Below, one piece after another: positions 1 through 8,494 of a DNA stretch of 10,347 bases. Numbering within the stretch: position 1 is the first letter of the stretch; each line of letters opens with the position of its first letter. The notes under the pieces are model-generated. The model was not told where the DNA came from and searched no databases. It was given only the letters and a program-made list of their open reading frames with translations. Both the position numbers and the translations under genes were made by a program. The DNA comes from Euperipatoides rowelli (lineage: Eukaryota; Onychophora; Udeonychophora; Euonychophora; Peripatopsidae): the NCBI GenBank assembly GCA_003024985.2, contig PXIH01S0108735.1; one strand, given 5' to 3'.

Positions 1-1015
1 TATAATAAAATGACATTCACCATTAATGCCTGTTATAATACAATGACACACACCATTAATGTATCTTATAATAAAATGACACACACCATTAATGTTTGTT
101 ATAATAAAATGAACCATTGATGTCTGTATAATAAAATGACATACATCACTGATGTCTGTTATAATACAATGATTCATACCTTTAATGTCTGTTATAATAA
201 AATGACACAGACTATTAATGTCTGTTTTAATAAATAGACACATATACTTATAGCCTTTTATAATAAAATTACATACACCATTAATGCATGTTTTAATAAA
301 ATTATGCATACCATTGTTGTTATAATAAAATGACACAACCATTAAAATATCATTTTATTATAACATGTTATAATAAAATGACATACACCACTGATGTCTG
401 TTATAATATAATGATGCATACGTTTAATGTCGGTTATAATACAATGATGCACACTTTTAATTTCTGTTATAATAAAATGACACACACCATTAGTGTCTTT
501 TTTAATAAATAAACACATGCCATTAATGCCTGTTAAAATAAAAATACATATACCATTAATCCCTGTTAAAATATAATGACACAAACAATTGATGTTTATT
601 ATAATAAAATGACACCCACAACTAATATCAGTTATAAATAAATCAGACATGATGTGTTTTATAACAAAATAACACACACCAGTAATGTCTGTTACAATAA
701 AAAGACACCCACTTTTAATATCAGTTATAAAGAAATCAGACACACCATTAAATATCGGTTATAAGAAATGATACACATGATTGATGTCTGTGTTAATAAA
801 ATGACACACACATCATTAATGTCTGTTATAATAAAATTATACACACTTTTAAAGCCTGTTATAATAAAAATGATACACCACTGATGTCTGTTATAATAAA
901 ATGACATGCACCATTAATATCTGCTAGAATAAATGATACACCACTGATGTCCGTTATAATAAAATGACATGCACCATTAATGTCTGTTATAACAATGTGA
1001 CATACACCTTTGATA
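1..1015. repeat. Minisatellite array, ~33-bp unit, about 30 diverged copies
   Basis: Units begin TATAATAAAATGACA and end near CATTAATGTCTGT. The first three units (1-33, 34-66, 67-99) are each exactly 33 bp; later ones vary in length (one near 100-126 is only about 27 bp) and carry point changes. The array is cut off by the left window edge, so its full size is unknown. It fades out around 1010-1020, where the sequence becomes non-repetitive. Because 33 is a multiple of three, long stretches stay open on both strands and would encode an 11-residue periodic peptide (minus strand about 342-743, with repeated CHFIITDI-like units). This is a by-product of the period and not evidence of a gene. 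No transposon ends are seen around it. Confidence 0.93.
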
Positions 1016-1282
1016 TGTCAGTAATTTAAAAGAAAAAAAATACCAAAATAAGTGGTATAAAGTTTTTATTAACTATTTTTCATTAAATTGGCACATGTAG
1101 ATTCATATTCTGATAAGTGCCAACTTGTCAATATTAAGCCATTTTTTTATGATGTCATATATGACATCGTTATGACATTGCAAGTGCTAAGTGCAATATA
1201 TTTTTGAGTAGGTATTTCTAAAGAACTATTGACTCATTTCAATATACAAGTTTTATATTAAATTGCATTAAATTCTCTCCTA
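1016..1282. other. AT-rich unique sequence, no gene seen
   Basis: The stretch between the two tandem arrays has stops in all frames and shows no recognisable motif. Its only structured element is the 18-bp palindrome at 1151-1168. Confidence 0.6.
1151..1168. repeat. Perfect 18-bp palindrome
   Basis: GATGTCATATATGACATC equals its own reverse complement. The flanking bases (T before, G after) do not extend the pairing. A related half-site, TATGACATTG, follows a few bases later. In such AT-rich DNA short palindromes arise by chance fairly often, although this one includes G and C on both arms. No function can be assigned. Confidence 0.85.
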
Positions 1283-1600
1283 GGCAAATAAAGTCTGAGT
1301 AAAATAGTTTTTCCCTGTGACAAACTACCTGAAATACCAATGTTAATTACAGCTTCTAATTGGGAAATAAAGTTTGAGAAAAATAATTTTTCCAATGACA
1401 AATAATCTGAAACACCCATTGTTAAGTGCAACTTCTAATTGGAACATAAAGTCTGAAGAAAATAATTTTTACTCATAACAAATTATCTGAAACACCCATG
1501 TTAAGTGCAACTTCTAATTGGAAAATAAAGTTTTTGAGGAAAATCACTTTTCCTCAAAACAAATTAATTGAAAGACCAACAGCTAAGTGCAGCTTATTGA
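1283..1600. repeat. Tandem array of an ~80-bp unit, about four copies
   Basis: A landmark CAAA..A..TGAAA recurs at 1321, 1399, 1479 and 1560, spacings of 78, 80 and 81 bp. Each unit carries the shared blocks AACACCCATGTTAAGTGCAA, CTTCTAATTGGAAAATAAAG and GAGAAAAATAATTTTT in the same order. The array starts with a partial unit (about 1283-1320, only the AATAAAGTCTGAG half) and ends with a diverged partial unit near 1600. The second and third units are most alike; the first and last are more decayed. No open frame or transposon end is apparent. Confidence 0.88.
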
Positions 1601-3044
1601 AAAATCAACATACAACATTAATGTGATAATAACAAATACATTTAATAATATATCACCCTCTTAGTCTCTAATATCATAAATTTGATAGAAAATTATTTGA
1701 GAAAAATGAGATACATAAATGGCAAAAAATATGATTGACTGGCATTAAATATTAATTAATAGATTCACATGTTGGACACATCATAAGATTATGCTAAATC
1801 AACTATTAAAGTTTCAAATTATTTAAATTAATATATTGATATGCAGTAACATTGCTAAATTCTTAATTAATAGTTCAAATATGAATCCACATTAATCTAA
1901 TAGTTATCCTTGAACCACCCTTGTAATATTATTGTTGAAGTCTATAAGATATTTTTAAGTTATACAGTTGTTTTCAGCTGGAAATAACATTGATAATGGA
2001 TTTTAAAGATAATGTCATTAATCCATAGCGTGTAAGTTTTGTATAAAATCATGTTTTAAAAAGTCAACTGCTTTTGGATCTTTTCACAAATATTATTAGT
2101 GATGTAGAGAAGTTTAACATTTTATCTTCAGCCCTACATTAAAGAGAATTATTTCATAATATTTTATAACTTGACCAACATCACTATTCTATCTAAACTT
2201 GATTACTAATGTTAGTAAGATATGTTAAAAGCTACAAGCTTTCATCATGTCTTAGCAGGAAAGAATATTGCATTTAATCTATTTATAACGTCTTTTAATA
2301 ATGTTAACACTCACTACAAAATGTTTAAATTTGCTTTTAGACTGCACCTTAAACAGCTTTCAAAAATATTAAGTTAGAGTTTCATTATCAATGGATAATA
2401 TATATCTTAATGTTGATGAATTTAAATCCTTATTTAATTTGCTCTTGAACAGTACTGAATGAAAAAAAAAATTAATTAAATTGCCTCAATCATCTATAAT
2501 GACCTCATTTGTCATTCAAATATTTTCATTCAATAGCATACTTTGTAGAAATCCCATCAGAGCAGGCAATGTAAATATTTTCATAATCAAATATTAAATT
2601 ATTTTATAATACGTCTAATTTTGAATTTTATTTAACCTGTTTTTTAGTTGTGTATATTTACTTTTATGACTAATACTTTTATCTTGCTTATTTAAGTTAT
2701 TTAATGCAGTTCATATATGATTTCATATACTGTTTTGTAAAGATTGAATTATTTAGATGTCAAGTTTTCCTTTTCTTCTAGCAAGCTTCCTTGCTGTGAT
2801 TTTAGTCATCTAAACAATGGAAACCCTCCCTGTATTAGCCATAATAGTGACTTGTGATATTTACTTTTTTCATTAATATTTTCCACTTGGCCTGCACTGT
2901 ATCTTCAACTTATTAAAGGTTTTGATTTGTGATTAGTGATTTTATGTGTTAATTACTAGGGACAACATCATGGACTGTGACCTGTTGTTGTCCAACATAT
3001 TTGTATTTTATGAGTTTAATTGTTGGTGGACTTTAATTTTTAAC
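1601..3044. other. AT-rich region without recognisable gene
   Basis: This 1.4-kb stretch has short, stop-ridden frames on both strands and no codon pattern or protein motif I recognise. It holds one small inverted repeat (2960-2993) close to the start of the transposase-like pseudogene. Intronic or intergenic origin cannot be decided from sequence alone. Confidence 0.55.
2960..2993. repeat. Short inverted repeat, 8-bp arms
   Basis: Arms GGACAACA (2960-2967) and TGTTGTCC (2986-2993) are perfectly complementary with an 18-nt loop. It lies about 60 bp upstream of the first recognisable transposase-like codons. A relation to that element's end is possible, but no matching copy is seen on the far side of the element. 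Confidence 0.6.
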
Positions 3045-3468
3045 CAAAATAGATTCGCAAAAGAAAATAAAAAGAAGAAATAAGATGTGAGAAAGCTGCT
3101 TCCAAAGATTCTTCATCAACATTAACAACTTCAGATTTACAAAGTGTTATAACACATGATTCTTACAGCACAGAAGATCAAACAGAGGAGTCTTATGAGC
3201 CTTTTTCTTAAAGGAAAAGGGAATTAAAACCTCCTGAAAATCAATTGTCAGGACTCAGAACCAAAGTCCACAAAAAGTATTTTTATATTGTATGTTACAT
3301 GTGCTTTGGACTGAAATAAGGTGTTTGATCATGAAGCACTTAGATTTATGGTGTCGATAATAGAAGCACTTGGATATGATTAATATTTATTGTCTACTGC
3401 AGTACCATACATAAAAATAGACAGGTGGCAAGGGAAACTTTTACTGAAGAAGTAAAGCATATTTTTGT

Positions 3469-3765
3469 TTAGATGGTTCAGTTTTTGTTCATTGGGATGA
3501 CAAGATACTTGCTGATATTTTTGGTTATGTTAAAATAGATCATTTACCAATGTTATTGTCCATAGACAGAAAATATTAATTACTTGGAGTGCCAAAGCTG
3601 GCTACAATTACATGTATAAACACAGGACATTCAGTGTACAATGTGTTAGACGAATTGGATTTGGTTGATAAAATTCAAGGAATGTGTTTTGATACAACCA
3701 CAGTAAATACTGGCATGATAAATGAAAGTTTTATGATGCTCAAAAATAAAATTAAAGAGAACTAA
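3469..3765 (+). pseudogene. Best-preserved core of the transposase-like gene
   Basis: This single reading frame of 98 codons has one internal TAA (after DRKY, before LLGVPKL) and ends at TAA 3763-3765. It contains VHWDDKILADIFG, KIDHLPMLLSIDR, LLGVPKL and GMCFDTTTVNTG, the family's most conserved block. The Asp of CFDTT is a plausible RNase H-type catalytic residue by analogy with hAT transposases; this is inference. Just downstream, in another frame, WPACHYIVLKKFLSKVF resembles the family's Cys-Arg-His-His helix with the Arg-His pair degraded. PLFRRFKAAQYS near 3855-3892 follows, as expected. Confidence 0.72.
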
Positions 3766-4059
3766 TGTGGCCAGCATGTCACTATATTGTGCTAAAAAAA
3801 TTTCTAAGCAAAGTATTTCCATTTTGTTAAGGATCTTCCAACTCACCTAAGAACCCTTTATTCAGAAGATTCAAGGCTGCACAGTATTCCATGAACATTA
3901 CCAGGCTTTTTTAAATTTCCCTGAGATTGAATATTTTAAAGATTCAGCAACCATCTCATTAACAGCTGCCTTAGACAACAAGTCACAATTAAGGGATGAT
4001 TATTAGTCCTAGGCCATCCTTTTCAAAAATTTCATTGGCGAGCTCTTGACCGGTACATT

Positions 4060-4434
4060 TTGCATGCTGGATGGCAAGGCTCATCTATGCTTTTAAATAA
4101 TATATTTTTAATGGGTATTACTTGGGGATCTTTTATATTTCATAAACTGATTGAAGTGGTACCAGCTACAAATGCCCCTGTGGCTGACCTCCTACTTTGG
4201 GAAAATATGGGAAAGTATAAAATTGACCTAAAAAGAATTGAAACAGCAAAAAAGGCTCTGAAACCCCACATATGGTGCCTATATGATGAAGTTACAGGTC
4301 TCATTTTGTTATCTAAAACAGTTTCTGCTGAGAAAAAAGTTAAAATTGTTGATCAGCTGACTTGTGATCTATCAGACCATATGGAAAGATTAAACTCTGC
4401 ACTGCTGAGTGAGTCTTGGCTGATTTTTCATTGA
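4060..4434 (+). pseudogene. C-terminal open stretch of the transposase-like gene
   Basis: This is the longest open frame in the element (about 124 codons), but it is not an independent gene. Its first ~15 codons are out of frame: the family-like reading there is ACWMARLIYAFK in the frame starting at 4059. The true frame is rejoined further on, giving ENMGKYKIDLKRIETAKKAL, then KPHIWCLYDEVTGLILL (Trp codon 4273-4275, Glu codon 4288-4290), then a charged helix KTVSAEKKVKIVDQL. It has no good ATG context at its start. It ends in the first copy of the internal duplication (4336-4679), so its last residues are affected by that rearrangement. Confidence 0.68.
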
Positions 4435-4679
4435 AAAGAACATCAAACTATTTAGAAAACTGATATAAATATTTTTTTTTTAACATTACACCCCCCAAAA
4501 ATTGGAGAAAAACCCAGATTACATTGAAGGTTAAAGTTAAAATTATCGATCAGCTGACTTGTGATCTATCAGACCATATGGTAAGATTAAACTCTGCACT
4601 ATTTAGAAAACTGTATATAAAATAAAGTTTTTGAAATTATCCCTCCAAAATGGGAGGAAAATCCAGATTATATCTAAGG
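4336..4679 (+). repeat. Tandem duplication inside the transposase-like pseudogene
   Basis: Copy 1 is 4336-4530 and copy 2 is 4533-4679. The first 68 bp (4336-4403 and 4533-4600) differ at only three positions and both encode KVKI.DQLTCDLSDHM.RLNSAL. Copy 1 then has 44 bp (4404-4447) that copy 2 lacks, bounded by ACT on both sides, so copy 2 looks like a microhomology deletion. After this gap both copies resume with CTATTTAGAAAACTG (4448-4462 and 4599-4613) and a poorly matched run up to a shared CCAGATTA..T block and AAGG. The later parts differ more than the first 68 bp. Confidence 0.9.
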
Positions 4680-4935
4680 TAAAAAAGGATAAAACATCTT
4701 AGAGTAGTGAAATCATTGCTGAGAGAGCAGCAAAATGTTCAATGAATGCAACAAGCTAATTACAAATGATGACGAAGAGAAACAACTGTTGCTGCAAGTG
4801 GTAGAAGCAAATAGAAAAGCTGCCCCAACAAAAATTTCCTGCAAAATCTATTAGATAAGTTGATTGTGTTAACATGATAGTTATGGTAGAACGCTGTTTA
4901 ACTTACTTGTTAAATAAAAAAGTTAATCTCTTTAG

Positions 4936-4963
4936 AGACATCATTGAAAAAATTATGATGTCT
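4936..4963. repeat. Short inverted repeat, 9-bp arms
   Basis: AGACATCAT (4936-4944) and ATGATGTCT (4955-4963) are perfectly complementary across a 10-nt A/T loop. It lies about 80 bp beyond the end of the transposase-like frame. It lacks a following T-run typical of a terminator and is not matched on the other side of the element, so no role is proposed. Confidence 0.65.
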
Positions 4964-5694
4964 AGGAATTACATTTATAAGCCTGTCAATATAAAATAAA
5001 GTTACCTTTTTTTTTAATTTAAAAAGTGTGTCCTGTTTACCAAGTTGCTTACTTTCTTTTCATTGATAATTAATTAACATAACAAAGAAAAGATTTGAGA
5101 GCAATAATAAAATAATCACTTATCAATAAAAATAGGAAATATTTTATTGTTCAAGCATAAACTGGATAGCTTTTAAGTTAATATTTTAAATTAAAGTTTC
5201 AATGGTAATAGGCTATGATTATTTGGAAATAAAGATGTGCAAGCAGTATCATCATCTTGTTAATTTAGCCTAACTCTCTTATTTAATATATATCTTAAGT
5301 TCATGACCTAACCATAAATGGAATATTCAATATAAATATTGCAGTTGAGTATAAAATTTGATGATTGACAGATGTTAGAAATGAAAGATTAAATATGAAA
5401 TCATTTCTCATTTTCTCCTGAAATGACATATACATTATTATTGGCAACACACTTTTATTAATAAAATTATGTATATCATGATATGATTATTAATTGGCTT
5501 GGAATTGAAGGTGTAAGATATTTTGGGCATTTTTAAATCACAGATAAGGATATATTTCTACATCTTTAAATCATCTTGAATCAACCTGGCTGGAAGTTTA
5601 AGGACTAAGGGATAAATTAGTTTATGATGGTATTATTGGGTGGTTATGTGGGGAAAAACCCAGTTTGCCCTGTACATATTAAAACAAATTCAGA

Positions 5695-5803
5695 TTTTTT
5701 TTTTTTTTTTAATTTACAAAATAACCGCTAAATGACTTTATGGTAAAAAAAAAAAAAACACTTCCACTCACAAACACAGACACACACACACAAAAAAAAA
5801 AAT
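5695..5803. repeat. Low-complexity cluster: T-run, A-runs and CA microsatellite
   Basis: A run of about 16 T (5695-5710) is followed about 35 bp later by about 14 A (5745-5758). Then comes a CA-rich tract (about 5767-5792) ending in another A-run (to about 5802). The T-run and A-run could pair. Poly-A plus CA tracts can mark retroposon tails, but no SINE or LINE body was recognised next to them. Confidence 0.8.
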
Positions 5804-6311
5804 AACCACATTTCTATTATACATATAAAAGATAAATATTAATCTTGTATATTATCTTTTATATAATGAATTCAAAGACACTGAACCTATGATGAGTGGT
5901 AATTATTTGAAGGCAAATAAAGAATGATAAAATATGTAAAAATAACTAATGATAAAAACAATTAATGATATTCTGTTTTATTAAAAAAATGACAAAGTTG
6001 TCAAATTGTTTTTATTATATTGTATTCCAGATGGAAGATAAGCTAGAAACATGATTTATATTTAGTTTAAAAAAAAAGATTCCATTGAACTATTTGAAAA
6101 TTAGTTCTGTGAAAAATTGGTTAATTTAATAAATTATGCAAATTGTTATTATTATTAAAAACAAATGATTTTCTAAGTAATTTATTAAAGAATAAACATA
6201 TTTTATCCATTGAAGCAAAATAGAAAATGCATAATAATGAAGATATAACATTGGATTTAATAAATTAACATTATGTGGAAGGTGTGTATGTGAATAAAAA
6301 CATCAAGACAA

Positions 6312-6331
6312 TTTTTTTTTTTTAAAAAAAA
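6312..6331. repeat. T-run followed directly by A-run
   Basis: Twelve T (6312-6323) adjoin eight A (6324-6331), an A/T palindrome that could extrude or slip. This is common in AT-rich DNA; no gene is attached to it. Confidence 0.75.
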
Positions 6332-6861
6332 TAAGGACATCTGTTTTTATTTACAATATGCATAATTTTACATGCTTGCATTAACTACAAGCTTGATTAA
6401 TTCTTTCTTCTATAATTTATTCATGAATTTTAACTCCTAATTATAATCTATTTGTTGTTCTTTGGCCATAACTATATGGATTTCTCACAGAAAAGATTTA
6501 ATGAGTCAAGCCAAATTCAAAAATATATATTTATAGCCAGTGGTCCTTGTAAAAACCACATCAGTACTGTGTCCTCGGGGATCAAACACCTCCCCATAGT
6601 ATACGTCAAGGGTTTCCCTGACTATGTTTGTTACCTCATGACCACCACTCCTTGACTATCAAGACTTTTATATTTAAGTTTGCAGTGAAAATCATTGAGA
6701 AGAATATGAAATTTAGTTCAAAATCTTAAACACTTTTCATTCTAAAAGAATTGATTGAAAAGATAAAAAGAACTTGGTATGCAAAATATTTGAAATGTTA
6801 AAAAGATAAAAAATTGGAATAAAAATGTTGAAAACATTAAAATAAAACTGATTATGAAAAA

Positions 6862-7135
6862 TTAAAAGAACATGAGTTTTGTAGAACTGGAAACATTCAA
6901 TGAAGGTCGTAGGTGTGTGATAAATAAACTTTCAGCAATAAGCCTTTTTTAAAATGGTGGATTTGAGCAAAGACTGAAAAGTTATAAGGCGTGATGACAT
7001 GTGATGTATGAATTATGTGATTAATAATTATGGAATGGGGGTCATGTGACAGGTGTTCACACATGCACACAGACAACTGTCTGTGGCTGATGCCTAAATA
7101 TGTTGTCTGGGCATGCGCATCGAAAAAAGTAGATG
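6862..7135 (-). pseudogene. GIY-YIG endonuclease domain of the Penelope-like element
   Basis: One minus-strand frame reads TTYLGISHRQLSVCMCEHLS followed by SHVITPYNFSVFAQIHHF (YLG at 7092-7100). A +1 shift in the A-run near 6946-6955 then gives RLIAESLFITHLRPSLN (6895-6945), with a stop at 6862-6864. This matches the GIY-YIG endonuclease pattern of Penelope-like elements: YIG, a helix with a catalytic Arg before EH, then a catalytic Glu in an AESLFI-like segment (Glu codon 6931-6933). Just upstream the alternative frame reads FFRCAC, resembling the Cys motif that precedes YIG in these proteins. YIG is YLG here, and the Arg position (7065-7067) is Cys. Two shifts and the changed Arg make it inactive. 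Confidence 0.82.
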
Positions 7136-7773
7136 ATAGAGGAAGGATCAATAATGGATGCATTATGGAATTTTTCGATTTTTTTTTTTGAAGACATTTT
7201 TGAAAGTGGAGAGGGGAGGGCATACGATTTGGAGGTTTTGAATGTTAAAGGAAATGAAGGGAAATGAGAATTAATGAATGTTTTGGAAATTAGTTAGATG
7301 ATGTTAAAATGTTGGATATTATCAATTGAGATGTATTTTGCATTTTTATGTGCATTATCATTTTTGTTAATTATGAATTTTTGATGGGATGAGTGAATAT
7401 TATGTTGTAGGTATATGTGGTGAATGTTATTAATGTAGATTAAATATATAATATTAAGATTGTTAGAAATATTTTGGTAATTTATATATTTTTTTTTTTG
7501 GGGGGGGTGGATTGGGAAGTGAAGGAGGAGCCATTAGTGCTAATTTAGTGAAAATAGGGCAGAAGAGGTGGGGATGTTAACATTGGAGTGTTCTATAGTG
7601 TGGGAAGAAGAAATTAAGATATTATTAGTGGGTAAGATGTTAGGGCGTTGGGAAGGGGGTACGTAGTAATCAAAATAAGAGGATTTGCAGGGAATGGGGT
7701 ATGAGGGGGCTAGGTAATGATGAAGGATGTATTTAGTAGTCATGATAGTAATGGCTTTTTTAATGAATTGAAT
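7136..7773 (-). pseudogene. Linker of the Penelope-like protein, poorly conserved
   Basis: This stretch lies between the RT thumb region and the GIY-YIG domain and is assigned to the element by position and by its C/A-rich minus strand. The first part stays open (down to about 7540) and reads FIKKAITIM then YFDYYVPPSQRPNIL. Nothing there is diagnostic, although a VPPSE-like step is reminiscent of RT-to-endonuclease linkers. From 7540 to 7224 it is broken by many stops. A T11/G8 homopolymer junction (7489-7507) is a likely slippage site and could be a small insertion scar. About 210 codons is a plausible linker length. Confidence 0.55.
7489..7507. repeat. T11-G8 homopolymer junction
   Basis: Eleven T (7489-7499) run straight into eight G (7500-7507), with more G pairs and triplets just after (GTGGATTGGG). 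The G-rich strand could form a quadruplex-like fold, but the region is inside a dead element and no function is inferred. Length accuracy in such runs depends on sequencing quality. Confidence 0.75.
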
Positions 7774-8077
7774 AGGGTAATCATTTTTAAGAAAGGATGA
7801 TGCTATGAATTCAAGTTCTGTAGTAAGTAGCTGTTTATTAGTGCAAATATTCAGAGCTCTATTATTCTATTGGTTTAAAATGTTAAGTTTAATTTGATGG
7901 GAGAATTGGGAGAGGTAGTTTATTTTAATGGAGTTTTGAGTAGGTTTATGAAAGATAGTAATGTCAAGGATTTTGCTATGAATTCAAGTTCTGTAGTAAG
8001 TAGCTGTTGATTAGTGCAAATATTCAGAGCTCTATTATTCTCTTGGTTTAAAATGTTAAGTTTAATTTGATGGGATA

Positions 8078-8085
8078 ATTGGGAG
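8078..8085. repeat. Left 8-bp target site duplication
   Basis: ATTGGGAG, immediately before CAGAGGCGTAGC. It is identical to 8487-8494. The uninterrupted duplicate of this locus carries the sequence once, at 7905-7912, which confirms it as the target site. Confidence 0.9.
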
Positions 8086-8176
8086 CAGAGGCGTAGCATG
8101 ACTGTTTGGTACCCAGGGCCCAGTTGATTTTTGACACCCTCTTTCAAAAATTTTTGCTAANCTTTTTTTTTTTAAC

Positions 8177-8300
8177 AAGCTTTTTTTTTTTTTTAGTTGT
8201 CTAGACGTTTTGTTGACCGTCTGTCATCATATTTTAATAAGCTTTTTTTTTTTTTTTAGTTGTTTGTTTTGTTAACCATCTATTGTATACTAATTAACAC
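8177..8300. repeat. Internal ~62-bp tandem repeat of the MITE
   Basis: AAGC plus a T-run plus AGTTGT starts at 8177 and again at 8239. Both copies continue with GTTTTGTTGACCGTCTGTCAT-like sequence (second copy GTTTTGTTAACCATCTATTG). A truncated third start (CT plus a T-run, 8162-8173) precedes them. The long T-runs make length errors likely. Confidence 0.8.
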
Positions 8301-8319
8301 ATCAACGATGCACCTCCAT

Positions 8320-8486
8320 ATCACAACCAACTCTGCACCCTCAAACCCCACACAACTGTACACCCTTACCTACAACCATGCACCCTCACACACAAACTTG
8401 CACCCTCACACCCAAACATGCACCCTAACACCCCACCCTACCACCCCCACCCCACCCTACCCTACACCCCCACCCCACCTCACCTG
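8320..8486. repeat. C-rich minisatellite forming the right half of the MITE
   Basis: TGCACCCTCACACCCAAACA-like units of about 20-22 bp run from about 8329 to 8420 (TGCACCCT recurs), grading into CACCCCACCCTACC simple sequence up to the right end. The plus strand has almost no G. A 75-codon open frame crosses it (8260-8487), giving a Thr/Pro/His-rich peptide that is a by-product of the simple repeat. Confidence 0.82.
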
Positions 8487-8494
8487 ATTGGGAG
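8487..8494. repeat. Right 8-bp target site duplication
   Basis: ATTGGGAG directly after CACCTG, matching 8078-8085 exactly. RT sequence resumes at 8495 exactly where it left off at 8085, as judged from the uninterrupted duplicate at 7905-7960. Confidence 0.9.

Larger units (their letters stand above)
3045..4854 (+). pseudogene. Decayed transposase-like gene (CFDTT..NTG family)
   Basis: A gene-length coding remnant, broken by several frameshifts and stops, reads on the plus strand through all three frames. In order there is a basic, Ser/Thr/Glu-rich N-terminal part (KAASKDSSSTLTTSDLQSV near 3095-3150; EDQTEESYEPFS to about 3209). Next comes a FDHEALRFMVSIIEALGYD block (3326-3380), then ARETFTEEVKHIF (about 3430-3465). 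VFVHWDDKILADIFG and LLGVPKL...GMCFDTTTVNTG follow in one frame at 3469-3762. Then come a degraded Cys-His segment near 3770-3800, LRDDY (about 3990-4004), ACWMARLIYAFK (4062-4097), KPHIWCLYDEVTGL (4264-4305), and a tail with NDDEEKQLLLQVVEANRK ending at TAG 4852-4854. I recall this order (DTT..NTG, RHH-like, RDDY, ARWMAK, WYLSEE, VND.AERG, LLQVV) from a multicopy transposase-like family in invertebrate predictions, probably RNase H-fold and hAT-like. The superfamily name is uncertain. No terminal inverted repeats were found. It is certainly non-functional as it stands. Confidence 0.72.
4855..6861. other. AT-rich region without recognisable gene
   Basis: About 2 kb of mostly A/T sequence separates the transposase-like pseudogene from the Penelope-like element. 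It contains homopolymers, a short CA tract and small inverted repeats listed separately. A less AT-rich island at about 6535-6660 has a 67-codon open frame (6452-6655) with no motif I recognise. Its codon content is plausible for a relic of a coding exon or repeat, but there is no positive evidence for a gene, so it is not called as one. Confidence 0.55.
8086..8486. mobile_element. 401-bp hAT-like non-autonomous DNA transposon (MITE)
   Basis: The insertion begins CAGAGGCGTAGC and ends CACCTG, between 8-bp copies of ATTGGGAG. hAT transposons make 8-bp duplications and commonly have ends of the form CAG...CTG, which fits. The inverted repeats are poor beyond the outer bases: the reverse complement of the right end starts CAGGTGAGG against CAGAGGCG at the left. 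The left 60 bp (GGCGTAGC..., GGTACCCAGGGCCC) is the most complex part. The interior holds a T-rich ~62-bp duplication, and the right half is a C-rich simple repeat. It has no coding capacity. It could instead be a retroposon, but the right end has no A- or T-tail and the TSD is exactly 8 bp. One ambiguous base (n) lies at 8161. Confidence 0.72.

Noticed and set aside
342-743. 133-codon minus-strand open frame (and the 60-codon frames at 330-512 and 725-907)
   Set aside because: They lie wholly within the 33-bp minisatellite; openness and the 11-residue repeat follow from the period being divisible by three.
1-1015. CRISPR-like array
   Set aside because: Units are contiguous with no unique spacers, and the context is eukaryotic.
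3646-3846. 66-codon minus-strand frame
   Set aside because: It is antisense to the transposase-like core, whose plus-strand motifs are clear.
4936-4963. Intrinsic terminator
   Set aside because: A hairpin without a following T-run, in eukaryotic sequence, beyond a dead pseudogene.
6452-6655. 67-codon plus-strand frame in a less AT-rich island
   Set aside because: No recognised motif, no splice or promoter context; mentioned as an unexplained island only.
7068-7085. Near-palindrome CACAGACA-AC-TGTCTGTG as a regulatory site
   Set aside because: It lies in the GIY-YIG coding remnant (SHRQLSV codons), so a coding origin explains it.
6897-7223. 108-codon minus-strand frame as an independent gene
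   Set aside because: It is part of the GIY-YIG domain of the Penelope-like element, with its start and end determined by frameshifts.
7920-8147. 75-codon minus-strand frame as a gene
   Set aside because: Its first ~20 codons come from the MITE end and the rest from the duplicated RT thumb region; a chance fusion of two elements.
8260-8487. 75-codon plus-strand Thr/Pro/His-rich frame
   Set aside because: It is translation of the C-rich simple repeat inside the MITE; no start context or family.
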